A stretch of DNA of 64,000 nucleotides from an uncultured Azohydromonas sp. GTDB lineage: Bacteria; Pseudomonadota; Gammaproteobacteria; Burkholderiales; Burkholderiaceae_C. The notes under the pieces were generated by a model that was not told the origin of the DNA, did no database searches, and was given only the letters and a program-made list of their open reading frames with translations. The translations under genes and the position numbers were made by a program. Where the stretch lies: positions 15,567 through 79,566 of the forward strand of contig NZ_CALAOH010000250.1 in NCBI RefSeq assembly GCF_937926365.1, read 5' to 3'. Shown piece after piece: positions 7,885 to 15,992 of this stretch; position 1 is the first letter of the stretch, and every line of letters starts with the position of its first letter.

Positions 7885-8922
7885 ATGAAAGTCCAGGTCA
7901 ATGCGCGCAACGGCGCGTACCAGTTCAAGGCCGATCCGGGGGACAAGGTCCTGCTGGCCGGGCTGCGCCAGCTCATCGGGCTGCCCTACGAGTGCGCCAC
8001 CGGCACGTGTGGCACGTGCAAGGCTCGGCTGCTGGAGGGCGAGATCGCGGACCCCTGGCCTGAGGCACCAGGCACGAAGGGCTTCAAGCGGCGCGACGAG
8101 TTCCTGATGTGCCAGTGCGAGCCGCGCAGCGACCTGTGCGTGGAGGTCGCGGGCTTCGTGGCACCGCTGGATCCGGGCAGCTTCATGCCCGCATTCACTT
8201 CAGGCGAGGTGGTGCAATCGAGGCTGCTCACGCGCGACGTGCTGCAGCTGACGGTGCGCACCGAGCAGCCGCTGGCATTCGATGCCGGGCAGTTCGCGCT
8301 GGTGCGCATGCCCGAGGTGCAAGGCTTCAGGGCCTGGTCGATGTCGAGCTGGGAGAAATGCAGTTGCGTGGCCAACTTCATTCTCAAGCGCAAGCCCGGA
8401 GGCACGGCTTCGGAGCGGCTGTTCGGCGCCCCGTGCAGCGGCATGCCGCTGGAGCTGTTCGCTCCGCTTGGCAAGGCGACCTACCATCCCGGTGTCGAGC
8501 GCAACATCCTGTGCGTGGCCGGCGGCAGCGGCATCGCCGGCATGCTGGCCATCCTCCAGAGCGCGGCGCATGCGCGCCATTTCGACCGCTACGACGGCCA
8601 CGTCTTCTTCGGGGTGCGGACGGCCGCCGACGTGTTCGCGCTCGACAGGCTCTCGGCGCTGGTGGACCGCTGCGGCCAGCGCCTGCGTGTCACGGTGGCG
8701 CTGTCGGACGACGTGGTGCCGACCGGACTGGCCGCGGACTACCCCAGCCTGGAGTTCCAGCAGGGCGTGGTGCATGCGGTGGCCGAGAAGGTCCTGGACG
8801 GGCGGTGCGAGAACCTGCGCGCGTACCTCGCCGGGCCGCCCGCGGCGGTGGACGCCGCGGTGCGGATGCTGCTGCGCGCCCGTGTCTCGACCGACAACAT
8901 CCGCTACGACAAGTTCGCCTAA
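7885..8922 (+). CDS. 2Fe-2S/flavin NAD(P)H reductase of the oxygenase
   Basis: The 345-residue protein has an N-terminal plant-type [2Fe-2S] ferredoxin domain (about 1-95), with Cys37, Cys42 and Cys45 in CATGTCGTC and the last Cys in the FLMCQCEP segment. A ferredoxin-NADP reductase-like flavin domain (about 100-200) and an NAD domain (about 205-345, with a VAGGSGIAGML nucleotide loop) follow. This order matches reductases such as BenC. It should pass electrons from NAD(P)H to the Rieske centre. The flavin motif is unusual: RAWSMSS replaces the common RxYS. A separate Rieske ferredoxin follows, so electrons may pass through an extra carrier. The ATG is 15 bases after the beta subunit stop. 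Confidence 0.88.
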   Translation: MKVQVNARNGAYQFKADPGDKVLLAGLRQLIGLPYECATGTCGTCKARLLEGEIADPWPEAPGTKGFKRRDEFLMCQCEPRSDLCVEVAGFVAPLDPGSFMPAFTSGEVVQSRLLTRDVLQLTVRTEQPLAFDAGQFALVRMPEVQGFRAWSMSSWEKCSCVANFILKRKPGGTASERLFGAPCSGMPLELFAPLGKATYHPGVERNILCVAGGSGIAGMLAILQSAAHARHFDRYDGHVFFGVRTAADVFALDRLSALVDRCGQRLRVTVALSDDVVPTGLAADYPSLEFQQGVVHAVAEKVLDGRCENLRAYLAGPPAAVDAAVRMLLRARVSTDNIRYDKFA

Positions 8923-8933
8923 GGAGCCGCGGC

Positions 8934-9662
8934 ATGAGCAGGATTCGACTGTGCAAGGCGGGCGATGTGCCGCCGCAGGGCATGAAGTGCTATGACGGGA
9001 GCGATGGCCAGAAGGTGCTGGTATTGCGCTCGGTCGATGGCTTCAGGGCATTCCAGGGGCTGTGCCCGCACCAGGACGTCTGCCTGGACGAGGGCTTCTT
9101 CGACGGCAGGACGCTCACCTGTCACCAGCACCTGTGGCAGTGGGATGCCAGCACCGGCGAGGCCATGGGGCTGGCGGAAGCGCCCCTGGAGCGTTATGCG
9201 CTGGAGCAGGTGGACGATGAACTGTTCCTGGTGCGCGGCAGCGCGCTGCGGGCCTCGCAGCTGTTCAAGGACGTGGCCGAGCCGACGCTGCATGCGCTCG
9301 AGGCGCTGGCCCGGCGCGAATGCCACGCCAGCCCCGACGTGATCTACGACGTGGGCGACCCGGCCACGGACATCTACGTGCTCGAATCCGGGCGGGTGGA
9401 GTTCGTGGTCGGGCGCGAGGACCGCACGCGCCGGGCCGGGTTCATGCTGCGCAAGGGCGAGGCGTTCGGCTGGGCGGCGCTGCTGGACGACCATCCCGTG
9501 CGCATTGCCCGCGCGACATGCATGGAGCCCTCGCAGGTGCTGCGCCTGGACGGGCGGCACACGCTGGAGCTGCTCAGGAGCGACCCGGTGTCGGGCTTCG
9601 AGGTCATGCGGCAGCTCTCGCACCTCATCGCCTACCAGCTCACTTCCGCGGCTGGACGCTAA
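8934..9662 (+). CDS. Rieske ferredoxin fused to a C-terminal CNB sensor domain
   Basis: Residues 1-105 form a small Rieske ferredoxin, with Cys44 and His46 (CPH) and Cys63 and His66 (CHQH). Such proteins shuttle electrons from a reductase to an oxygenase. Residues 110-235 form a Crp-like cyclic-nucleotide-binding fold with FGWAAL at 178-183 and a final helix (VMRQLSHLIAYQL) close to that of the stand-alone CNB protein (LMRQLNRLVTG). There is no HTH. The frame is continuous and starts at an ATG with AAGGAG 8 bases upstream, so this is a real fusion unless the sequence is wrong. I infer that a ligand or redox signal modulates electron transfer to the oxygenase. I know of no characterised protein with this architecture, but could not search. 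Confidence 0.85.
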   Translation: MSRIRLCKAGDVPPQGMKCYDGSDGQKVLVLRSVDGFRAFQGLCPHQDVCLDEGFFDGRTLTCHQHLWQWDASTGEAMGLAEAPLERYALEQVDDELFLVRGSALRASQLFKDVAEPTLHALEALARRECHASPDVIYDVGDPATDIYVLESGRVEFVVGREDRTRRAGFMLRKGEAFGWAALLDDHPVRIARATCMEPSQVLRLDGRHTLELLRSDPVSGFEVMRQLSHLIAYQLTSAAGR

Positions 9663-9760
9663 CGGGTGGGGCGTCGGCCCAAGGGTCCCAGACGACGCCA
9701 TGTGCACGTCACTGGTCCGCTGGCCGGTGACTCACGCCAACACGACAACAGGAGACAGTA

Positions 9761-10906
9761 ATGAACCCCGTCGGAATTGGCTGCGCGCGCGCGGCTCCCG
9801 CAGCACGCCTTGGTGTCGCATGCGCGTTGGCGCTTGGAGCGCTATCGGCCGCGGTGGCCGGTGATCTGCAGTACGGCAAGCCCGGTGAGCCCGTGAACCT
9901 CGTGGTGGGCTACCAGCCCTACTACACCCAGTCGTGGTCGGGCGTGGTGATGCGCGGCAAGAAGCTCTACGAGAAATACCTTCCCAAGGGCTCCAAGGTG
10001 GAGTTCGCGGTGGGCCTGCAGGGCGCCGTGGTGGTCAACGCGATGCTCGCCGGCAAGCAGCACATCGGCTACGTCGGCGACATGCCGGCCATCGTCTCCA
10101 CGACCAAGCACAACGTGGCCGACATCCGCATCGTCGCGACGCTGGGCTTGGGCAGCGACCAGTGCAACGTGTTCCTCGCGCGCCCGGATGCGCCCGGGTT
10201 CGCCGACGCGAAGCAGGCGCTGAGCTGGCTGGGCGGAAAGCGGGTGGCCGTGCCCCTGGGCAGCTGTGCCGACCGCTTCGGGCAGGCGGCCTTGAAGAAG
10301 GAAGGCGTGGCGCCCAGCGCCTACCTGAACCAGACCATCGAGGTCATCACCAGCGGCTTTCGCGCCGGCAAGCTCGACGCGGCCGTGGTATGGGAGCCCA
10401 CCGCGTCGCGCCTGGTGCAGGAGGGCCTGGCCAAGCGCATCGCTTCTGGCGCCTCGGTGGGCGAGATCGACGGCGGCTTCCTGACCATGCGGGCCGATCT
10501 CGTCAAGCAGCGTCCCGACATTGCCAAGGCCTGGCTCAACGCCGAGCTCGATGCGCAGCTCTTCCTGGCCGACCCGAAGAACGCCATGGAGGTGGCGTCC
10601 ATGGCGGCGCAGCAGGCCACGGGCTTCACCGAGAAGATGCTGTGGTCATCCATGTACGGCAAGTACGCGCAGGCCCAGGGCGGTGCCCCGATCCGGCTGC
10701 GCCTGCCCTACGTCGTGGACGCGGACTCGATGGCCCTCATCAACAGTGCCACCAAGTTCCTGCATTCGATCAAGAGCATCAACGTCGACACGCTCCGGCC
10801 CGACGCCGTCATGCCGGAACTGGCTCAAGCCGTGCTCAACGAGCGCGGCATGAAGTCGCCCATTGGCCAAGTCACCGCACTGGAAGACCGTGAATACGCC
10901 CGCTAG
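9761..10906 (+). CDS. ABC transporter periplasmic substrate-binding protein (NMT1/SsuA-like)
   Basis: The 381-residue protein has a Sec-type signal sequence (hydrophobic core about 16-33, probable cleavage after AVA near residue 33). The mature part is a type II binding-protein fold with the NMT1/SsuA/TauA features VNLVVGYQPYY, an AGKQHIGYVGDMPA loop and the DAAVVWEPTASRL hinge segment. This family binds sulfonates, nitrate, thiamine precursors and some aromatic acids. The ATG is preceded by AACAGGAGACAG. Its stop overlaps the start of the CNB-permease gene, and two permeases and two ATPases follow. The presence of aromatic-ring oxygenase genes immediately upstream suggests that it captures the oxygenase substrate. 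Confidence 0.88.
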   Translation: MNPVGIGCARAAPAARLGVACALALGALSAAVAGDLQYGKPGEPVNLVVGYQPYYTQSWSGVVMRGKKLYEKYLPKGSKVEFAVGLQGAVVVNAMLAGKQHIGYVGDMPAIVSTTKHNVADIRIVATLGLGSDQCNVFLARPDAPGFADAKQALSWLGGKRVAVPLGSCADRFGQAALKKEGVAPSAYLNQTIEVITSGFRAGKLDAAVVWEPTASRLVQEGLAKRIASGASVGEIDGGFLTMRADLVKQRPDIAKAWLNAELDAQLFLADPKNAMEVASMAAQQATGFTEKMLWSSMYGKYAQAQGGAPIRLRLPYVVDADSMALINSATKFLHSIKSINVDTLRPDAVMPELAQAVLNERGMKSPIGQVTALEDREYAR

Positions 10907-12344
10907 CAGCACCGCCGCCGGCGCGCCGCCCTGGCGTGGCGCCGCGAATGCGCCGACCACCGTTCCGGGGTCCGCGTCATCGTCCCGGGCCCTTGAGGTG
11001 CCGGGTGTCGAAACCTATTCCCAGGAGTGGATCTGCGCCCTGCTGCGCAGCACCCTTCCCTTCCAGACCTTGCCCGAGGAACTGCTGCACGCGGTGGCCC
11101 GTCTGGCGCGCGTGCGCTCCTACGCCGCGGGCCAGGTGATCTACCGGCGTGGCGAAGAGGCCGACGACATCCACATCGTGGCCAGCGGGCGGGTACGGCA
11201 CGAGCTGCTGGCGCCCGGCCAGGAGCGGCTGGAGCGCACCATGCACAGCGGCGACGTGTTCGGCTGGGCGGCCGTGCTGGAGGCGCCGCGCCAGCGGCTG
11301 GCCGAGACCACCGCCCTGGAGCGTACCGAGGTCCTGCAGATCGACGGCGAGCAGCTGCTGCAGGTGATCGAGCGGGACCCGGCCGCGGGCAGCGTCGTGA
11401 TGAGCCGCTTTGCCGCCATGATCACGCGGGAGTTCTCGGCGCCGGCTTCCGTGGCTGCGCGCGTACGGCATCTGAACGGGCGCAGCGCGGGGCCGGCGGG
11501 CGTCCCGACGGGCTGGGCGCTGACCATGTACCGCTTGGCGCAGTGGCTCAAGAGCCCGCGACCGTACCTGATGGTGACCGGGTTCGGCATCCTGCTGACC
11601 CTGTGGTACCTGACGGTGGAGGTCTGGAAGCTGCCGCGGTTCGCGGACATGCCCGGGCTCACGGTCGTGGTCAAGGAGATGTTCAGCCAGGACCCCACCT
11701 ACGGCCTGTCGGTCTACACGCCGGAGTACTACCAGCACATCTGGGCCAGCGTGCGCCGGGTGGGCATCGCCTTCGTGCTGGCCACCGCGCTGGGGGTGCC
11801 GCTGGGGCTGTTCCTGGGCTGGTCCAAGACCTTCAGGGAGTACGTCTTCCCGGTGTTCGAGACCCTGCGCCCCATTCCCATCCTGGCCTGGGTGCCGCTG
11901 GCCATCCTGATGTTCAGCGGAACGGAGTCGCCGGTCATCTTCCTGACCTTCCTGGCGTCCTTCTACGCCACGGCGCTCAACACGATGCTCGGGGTCGAGT
12001 CCATCGACGAGTCCTACAGCCGCGCGGCGTACTGCCTGGGCGCGTCGAAGTGGCAGGTCTTCCGCGAGGTGATCGTGCCGGGGGCCATGCCGTTCATCTT
12101 CACCGGCTTGCAGATCTCCATCGGCGTGGCCTGGTTCTCCCTCGTGGCCGGCGAGATGGTGTCAGGCGAGTTCGGCCTGGGTTACGTGATCAACACCTCG
12201 TACACGATGGTGCGCTACCCCACCATCATCATCGGCATGGTGACGCTGGGCCTGGTGGGCTATGTCACGAGCGCGATGGTGCGCGTGGCCGGCGACTGGC
12301 TGATGCAGTGGCGTGTGCGGGAACTCACCATGGGAGGTCGTTGA
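10890..12344 (+). CDS. ABC transporter permease with N-terminal CNB sensor domain
   Basis: The 484-residue product joins two domains seldom found together. Residues about 50-185 are a Crp-like cyclic-nucleotide-binding fold with FGWAAV at 124-129. Residues about 215-484 are an SsuC/TauC-type permease with six predicted membrane helices and the cytoplasmic EAA-like loop (AAYCLGASKWQVFREVIVPG) that docks the ATPase. The proposed start is the GTG at 10890, with GGAAG 3 bases upstream, inside the end of the binding-protein gene; a TTG at 10863 is an alternative. The cytoplasmic CNB domain could gate transport in response to a ligand, rather as CBS domains regulate OpuA. No frame break separates the two parts. 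The second permease (13224-14057) has no such domain. Confidence 0.87.
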   Translation: MNTPASSTAAGAPPWRGAANAPTTVPGSASSSRALEVPGVETYSQEWICALLRSTLPFQTLPEELLHAVARLARVRSYAAGQVIYRRGEEADDIHIVASGRVRHELLAPGQERLERTMHSGDVFGWAAVLEAPRQRLAETTALERTEVLQIDGEQLLQVIERDPAAGSVVMSRFAAMITREFSAPASVAARVRHLNGRSAGPAGVPTGWALTMYRLAQWLKSPRPYLMVTGFGILLTLWYLTVEVWKLPRFADMPGLTVVVKEMFSQDPTYGLSVYTPEYYQHIWASVRRVGIAFVLATALGVPLGLFLGWSKTFREYVFPVFETLRPIPILAWVPLAILMFSGTESPVIFLTFLASFYATALNTMLGVESIDESYSRAAYCLGASKWQVFREVIVPGAMPFIFTGLQISIGVAWFSLVAGEMVSGEFGLGYVINTSYTMVRYPTIIIGMVTLGLVGYVTSAMVRVAGDWLMQWRVRELTMGGR

Positions 12345-13219
12345 TGGCTGCCGTAATGGAGACAACGCCGGCGCGAGCCGTGTCGGGCCGCACGGCGGCG
12401 GCCCAGGGCGCGATACGCATCGAGGACGTGGTCAAGGTCTACGACCCGGGGGGCGCCGCCGTCATGGCCGTGGACCATTGCTCGCTCGACATCGCAGCCG
12501 GCGAGATCTGCATGATCGTGGGCCCCTCCGGCTGCGGAAAGACCACCCTGCTCAACGCCATCGCGGGGTTCCACAGCATCACCTCCGGGCGGATATGGCT
12601 CGACGACCAGCTGCTGTGCGGACCGGAGAAGCCGTTGGCGGACCCGGGCTCCGACCGCGTCGTGGTGTTCCAGAACGGCGCCCTGTTTCCCTGGAAGACG
12701 AACCTCGACAACGTCGCCTTCGGCCCCATGATGCAGGGGCGCATGAGCCGCAAGGAGGTCTACGAGAAGGCGCGCGGCATGATGGCCGACGCGGGCCTCA
12801 GTGGCATGGAGCACAACTATCCGGGCGAGCTGTCATCGGGCCTGCGCCGCCGGGTGGAAATCGTGCGCGCGTTGATGAACGACCCCAAGGTGCTGCTGTT
12901 CGACGAGCCGTACCGGGCCCTGGACTCGCTGACCAAGTCGGTCATGCACGAGGCGCTGCTGGAGATCTACTACCGCAACAAGGTCACGATCTTCTTCATC
13001 ACGCACGACCTGGAAGAAGCCGTCTTCCTGGGCCACAAGCTCGTCATCATGACCTCGCGCCCATGTCGCCCCAAGAAGGTGATCGAGGTCGACATCGCGC
13101 ATCCGCGCGACTACGGCGTGCTCACCAGTTCGCGTTTCCGCCAGATCATGGATGAAACCAGCGAAGTGGTGCACGAAGAGGCCAGGAAGTCGTTCGCCGC
13201 CGGCGAGAAGGAGGGCTGA
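12344..13219 (+). CDS. ABC transporter ATPase 1 (degenerate signature, intact H-loop)
   Basis: The 291-residue ATPase is of the SsuB/TauB/NrtD type. Walker A is GPSGCGKT (60-67), the Q-loop Gln is 110, and Walker B ends in Asp187-Glu188. The H-loop His221 is present in FFITHD. The signature motif reads LSSGL (163-167) instead of LSGGQ. Its partner ATPase (14071-14961) has a good signature but lacks the H-loop His, so a heterodimer would have one canonical and one degenerate ATP site. The ATG overlaps the CNB-permease stop (TGATG), coupling translation. It energises uptake of the ligand bound by the product of 9761-10906. Confidence 0.9.
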   Translation: MAAVMETTPARAVSGRTAAAQGAIRIEDVVKVYDPGGAAVMAVDHCSLDIAAGEICMIVGPSGCGKTTLLNAIAGFHSITSGRIWLDDQLLCGPEKPLADPGSDRVVVFQNGALFPWKTNLDNVAFGPMMQGRMSRKEVYEKARGMMADAGLSGMEHNYPGELSSGLRRRVEIVRALMNDPKVLLFDEPYRALDSLTKSVMHEALLEIYYRNKVTIFFITHDLEEAVFLGHKLVIMTSRPCRPKKVIEVDIAHPRDYGVLTSSRFRQIMDETSEVVHEEARKSFAAGEKEG

Positions 13220-13223
13220 AGCC

Positions 13224-14057
13224 ATGCAGGCCGCCGTGTTTTCCAGAGCGTCTTTGCAGTTGCCCATGCCCAGCCAGGCGACGCGCCGGGCCGTCGTGTC
13301 GATATTGCTGTTCATCGTGTTCTGGGAGGCCGGCTCCCGTTCCAAGGAATGGCTCGGGACCGCCTTGCCGTGGATCGGCATGGTGCCCGCACCCAGCGCG
13401 GTGCTGCAGGTGTGGGGCGGCCTGCTGACGGACCCGGGGTACTGGCAGAGCTGGTACCTGAGCCTCATGCGCGTGCTCATGGGGTTCACGGCGGCCATGC
13501 TCGTGGGCATCCCGCTGGGCCTGCTCATGGCCGTGAGCCGCGTGTTCAACGACATGTGGTTTCCCAGCTTCGAGGTGCTGCGGCCCATACCGCCACTGGC
13601 CTGGGTGCCCGCGTCCATCATCTTCTGGCCCACGCAGGAGCTCTCGATCGGCTTCGTGACCTTCCTGGGCGCGTTCTTCGCGGTGGTGATCAACGTGGTG
13701 GGAGGGGCCAAGTCCATCGACACCAGGTTCTTCCATGCGGCTCGGGCCATGGGCGCGTCGCAGTGGGACATCTTCCGGCGCGTCGTGCTGCCTGCCACGC
13801 TGCCGTCCATCGTGGTGGGCTCCTCGGTGGGCATGGGCATCACCTGGAACGTGGTCGTTGCCGCGGAGATGATCTCCGGCGGCGGCAGCAGCGGCTCGGG
13901 TGGCGGGCTGGGCTTCTTCATCTGGAACTCCTACGTCGGCGGCTCGTACGAGCAGATCGTCGTCGGGATGATCAGCATCGGCATCGCCGGTTACGCGTGC
14001 AGCGAGGCACTGCGCCGGCTGGGCGGCCTGGCCACGCCGTGGCTGCGCAAGCGTTGA
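13224..14057 (+). CDS. ABC transporter permease 2 (SsuC/TauC-like)
   Basis: The 277-residue inner-membrane permease has about six membrane helices and the EAA-like ATPase-docking loop (AARAMGASQWDIFRRVVLP). It lacks the CNB extension of the first permease and carries a Gly/Ser-rich insert (GGGSSGSGGGLG) in a late loop. The ATG at 13224 has GAAGGAGGG 9 bases upstream. It lies between the two ATPase genes, so the transporter is probably built from two different permeases and two different ATPases. Simple SsuC homodimers need only one gene of each, so this arrangement is notable. Confidence 0.88.
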   Translation: MQAAVFSRASLQLPMPSQATRRAVVSILLFIVFWEAGSRSKEWLGTALPWIGMVPAPSAVLQVWGGLLTDPGYWQSWYLSLMRVLMGFTAAMLVGIPLGLLMAVSRVFNDMWFPSFEVLRPIPPLAWVPASIIFWPTQELSIGFVTFLGAFFAVVINVVGGAKSIDTRFFHAARAMGASQWDIFRRVVLPATLPSIVVGSSVGMGITWNVVVAAEMISGGGSSGSGGGLGFFIWNSYVGGSYEQIVVGMISIGIAGYACSEALRRLGGLATPWLRKR

Positions 14058-14070
14058 AACGGAGGCGCTC

Positions 14071-14961
14071 ATGACTATCTCTGGTCGGCCCGCGGCCGCG
14101 CCCCAGGCGGGCAACAGCGGCGAGATCGTGGTGCAAGGCGTTGGCAAGGACTACGGCGCAGGCGCCTTCAGCAAGTGCGTGATGCGCAACTGCAGTTTCA
14201 CCATCGAGAGCGGCAAGCTCACGGTGATGATCGGTCCCTCGGGCTGCGGCAAGAGCACGCTCATCCGGCTGCTGGCGGGCTTCGAACGGCCGACCGTGGG
14301 CGAGATCAGGATCGACGGGGAGATCGTCACCGCTCCGGGCAAGGACCGCCTGGTGGTGTTCCAGGAATCGGCGCTGTTCCCCTGGATGACGTCGATGGAC
14401 AACATCCTCTACGGGCCGCGTGCGCGCGGCGAGATGGGGCCCAACACCCGCGAGCACGCCGGCTTCCTGCTGAAGAAGGTCGGCCTGGAGGCCTTTCGCG
14501 ACAAGTACCCCTCCCAGCTCTCCGGCGGGATGCAGCGGCGCGCCGAGCTCGCGCGCGCGATGATCAACAACCCCAAGGTCATGATCCTCGACGAGCCGTT
14601 CCGCGGGCTCGACGCGATGTCCAAGGAATTGATGTGGGAGTACTACGCGGCCCTGTTCGAGGAATCGCACCGCACCAACTTCTTCATCACCACCGACATC
14701 GACGAGGCGATCTACCTCGCTGACCGCCTCATCGTCATGACCAACATCCCCATGCGGGTGCGTACGGTCATCGACCTGGAATTGCCCAGACCGCGCCGAT
14801 TGGCCGACATCTTCGACAACGAGCATGCCAACGACGTGAAGATGACGGTGCTGTCATTGCTGCACGAGGAGGCCATGAAGTCCTTCTCCGGGGGCAGCAA
14901 GGCCGCCTCGGACTTCGTCGAAGCGTATGCCCGGCGCACCGGCAAGGGCGCCACGGCCTGA
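14071..14961 (+). CDS. ABC transporter ATPase 2 (intact signature, H-loop His replaced by Thr)
   Basis: The 296-residue SsuB/TauB-type ATPase has Walker A GPSGCGKS (55-62), Q-loop Gln98, signature LSGGM (150-154) and Walker B Asp174-Glu175. The switch His that should follow the FFIT strand is Thr208 (FFITTD, where ATPase 1 has FFITHD). Loss of this His normally cripples hydrolysis at that site. Paired with ATPase 1, the site made of its own Walker motifs and the LSSGL of ATPase 1 would be the degenerate one. The start ATG has a GGAGG upstream and lies 13 bases after the permease stop. It is the last transport gene of the operon. Confidence 0.9.
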   Translation: MTISGRPAAAPQAGNSGEIVVQGVGKDYGAGAFSKCVMRNCSFTIESGKLTVMIGPSGCGKSTLIRLLAGFERPTVGEIRIDGEIVTAPGKDRLVVFQESALFPWMTSMDNILYGPRARGEMGPNTREHAGFLLKKVGLEAFRDKYPSQLSGGMQRRAELARAMINNPKVMILDEPFRGLDAMSKELMWEYYAALFEESHRTNFFITTDIDEAIYLADRLIVMTNIPMRVRTVIDLELPRPRRLADIFDNEHANDVKMTVLSLLHEEAMKSFSGGSKAASDFVEAYARRTGKGATA

Positions 14962-15045
14962 CGCGCCGCAACGTGTAACTCGTGCGCATGTGCGGCCCTG
15001 AACAGGCCACGCCTGCCTATCTTGACTGCCACAGGAGAGATGGAA

Positions 15046-15912
15046 ATGCCCAGCAAGACGTCCAACACCGTGATCGACATGCGCAGCCGCCCTGCGTTCC
15101 TGCACGACTTCTATGGCGCCACACCGGGCACGCCATCCTACGAGGTGGTGAAGTGGCTCAACCGCCGGGTGGGTTCGCACGAGGACGAGCACTTCACGCG
15201 CTCGGCCACGCTCGATGGCTTCATCGACGAGATTCGGGACAGCGACATCTCGATGGCGGTGGTGGTGGGCCGCGAGACCCCCGGCGTCAGCCACAGCAAC
15301 GACGAGATCCACAAGATGGTCAAGGGCCACCGCGAACTGGTCGGCGTCGGTTCGGTCGATCCCTACGCCCGGGGCGTGCGCGGCTCCATTGCGGAAGTCG
15401 AGCGCGCAGTGGGCAAGCTCGGCCTCAAGGCCATCAACCTGGAGCCGGGTTTCTGCAATCCGCCGCGCCACTGCGACGACCCGATGCTGTTTCCCGTCTA
15501 CGACGCCTGCGAGCAGCTTGGCGTTCCCGTGTGCCTCATGTCCGGCCCGACCTCGCCGAGCCTGTCGCTGAGCGATCCCACCCATGTCGGCCACGTGGCG
15601 CGGGCCTTCCCGAAGCTGCAGATCGTCTGCTACCACGGGTTCTGGCCGCACGTGCAGGAGATGGTGGGGGTGGCGTTCCGCTACGAGAACGTGAGCGTCG
15701 TGGCGGACATGTACATCTTCATGCCCGGCGGGCGCCTGTACGTCGAGGCGGCCAACGGCTTCATGAAGGAGCAGCTCATGTTCGGCAGCTCCTATCCGTT
15801 CCGGGCCATGAAGCAGTCCGTGGCGGACTACCGTGAGCTCGGCTTGCGGCCCGAGGTGCTGGAGTGCGTGATGTACCGCAACGCCGAGCGCGTGCTCAAG
15901 CTCGGCGCGTGA
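15046..15912 (+). CDS. Amidohydrolase-fold (PF04909-type) protein lacking metal ligands
   Basis: The 288-residue protein resembles the ACMSD/resorcylate-decarboxylase branch of the amidohydrolase superfamily along its length. The metal-binding residues are changed. The N-terminal His-x-His is Arg13-Ser14-Arg15 (VIDMRSRP). The strand that should carry a ligand His reads CLMSGP. The FGSDYP motif is FGSSYP, with Ser249 for Asp. His197 (CYHGF) is kept. A classical metal-dependent reaction is therefore doubtful. The ATG at 15046 has AGGAG 8 bases upstream; an ATG at 15040 is too close. It ends the oxygenase/ABC operon, 84 bases after ATPase 2, so it may act on the oxygenation product or serve as a binding protein. 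Confidence 0.75.
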   Translation: MPSKTSNTVIDMRSRPAFLHDFYGATPGTPSYEVVKWLNRRVGSHEDEHFTRSATLDGFIDEIRDSDISMAVVVGRETPGVSHSNDEIHKMVKGHRELVGVGSVDPYARGVRGSIAEVERAVGKLGLKAINLEPGFCNPPRHCDDPMLFPVYDACEQLGVPVCLMSGPTSPSLSLSDPTHVGHVARAFPKLQIVCYHGFWPHVQEMVGVAFRYENVSVVADMYIFMPGGRLYVEAANGFMKEQLMFGSSYPFRAMKQSVADYRELGLRPEVLECVMYRNAERVLKLGA

Positions 15913-15992
15913 CCGGGCCCCGGCGCCAGGACGCCGGTCGAGCACCGTCATCCGGTCGCTTCCGATTCGGCCCGGGAGGGCAACAAGGAGCG

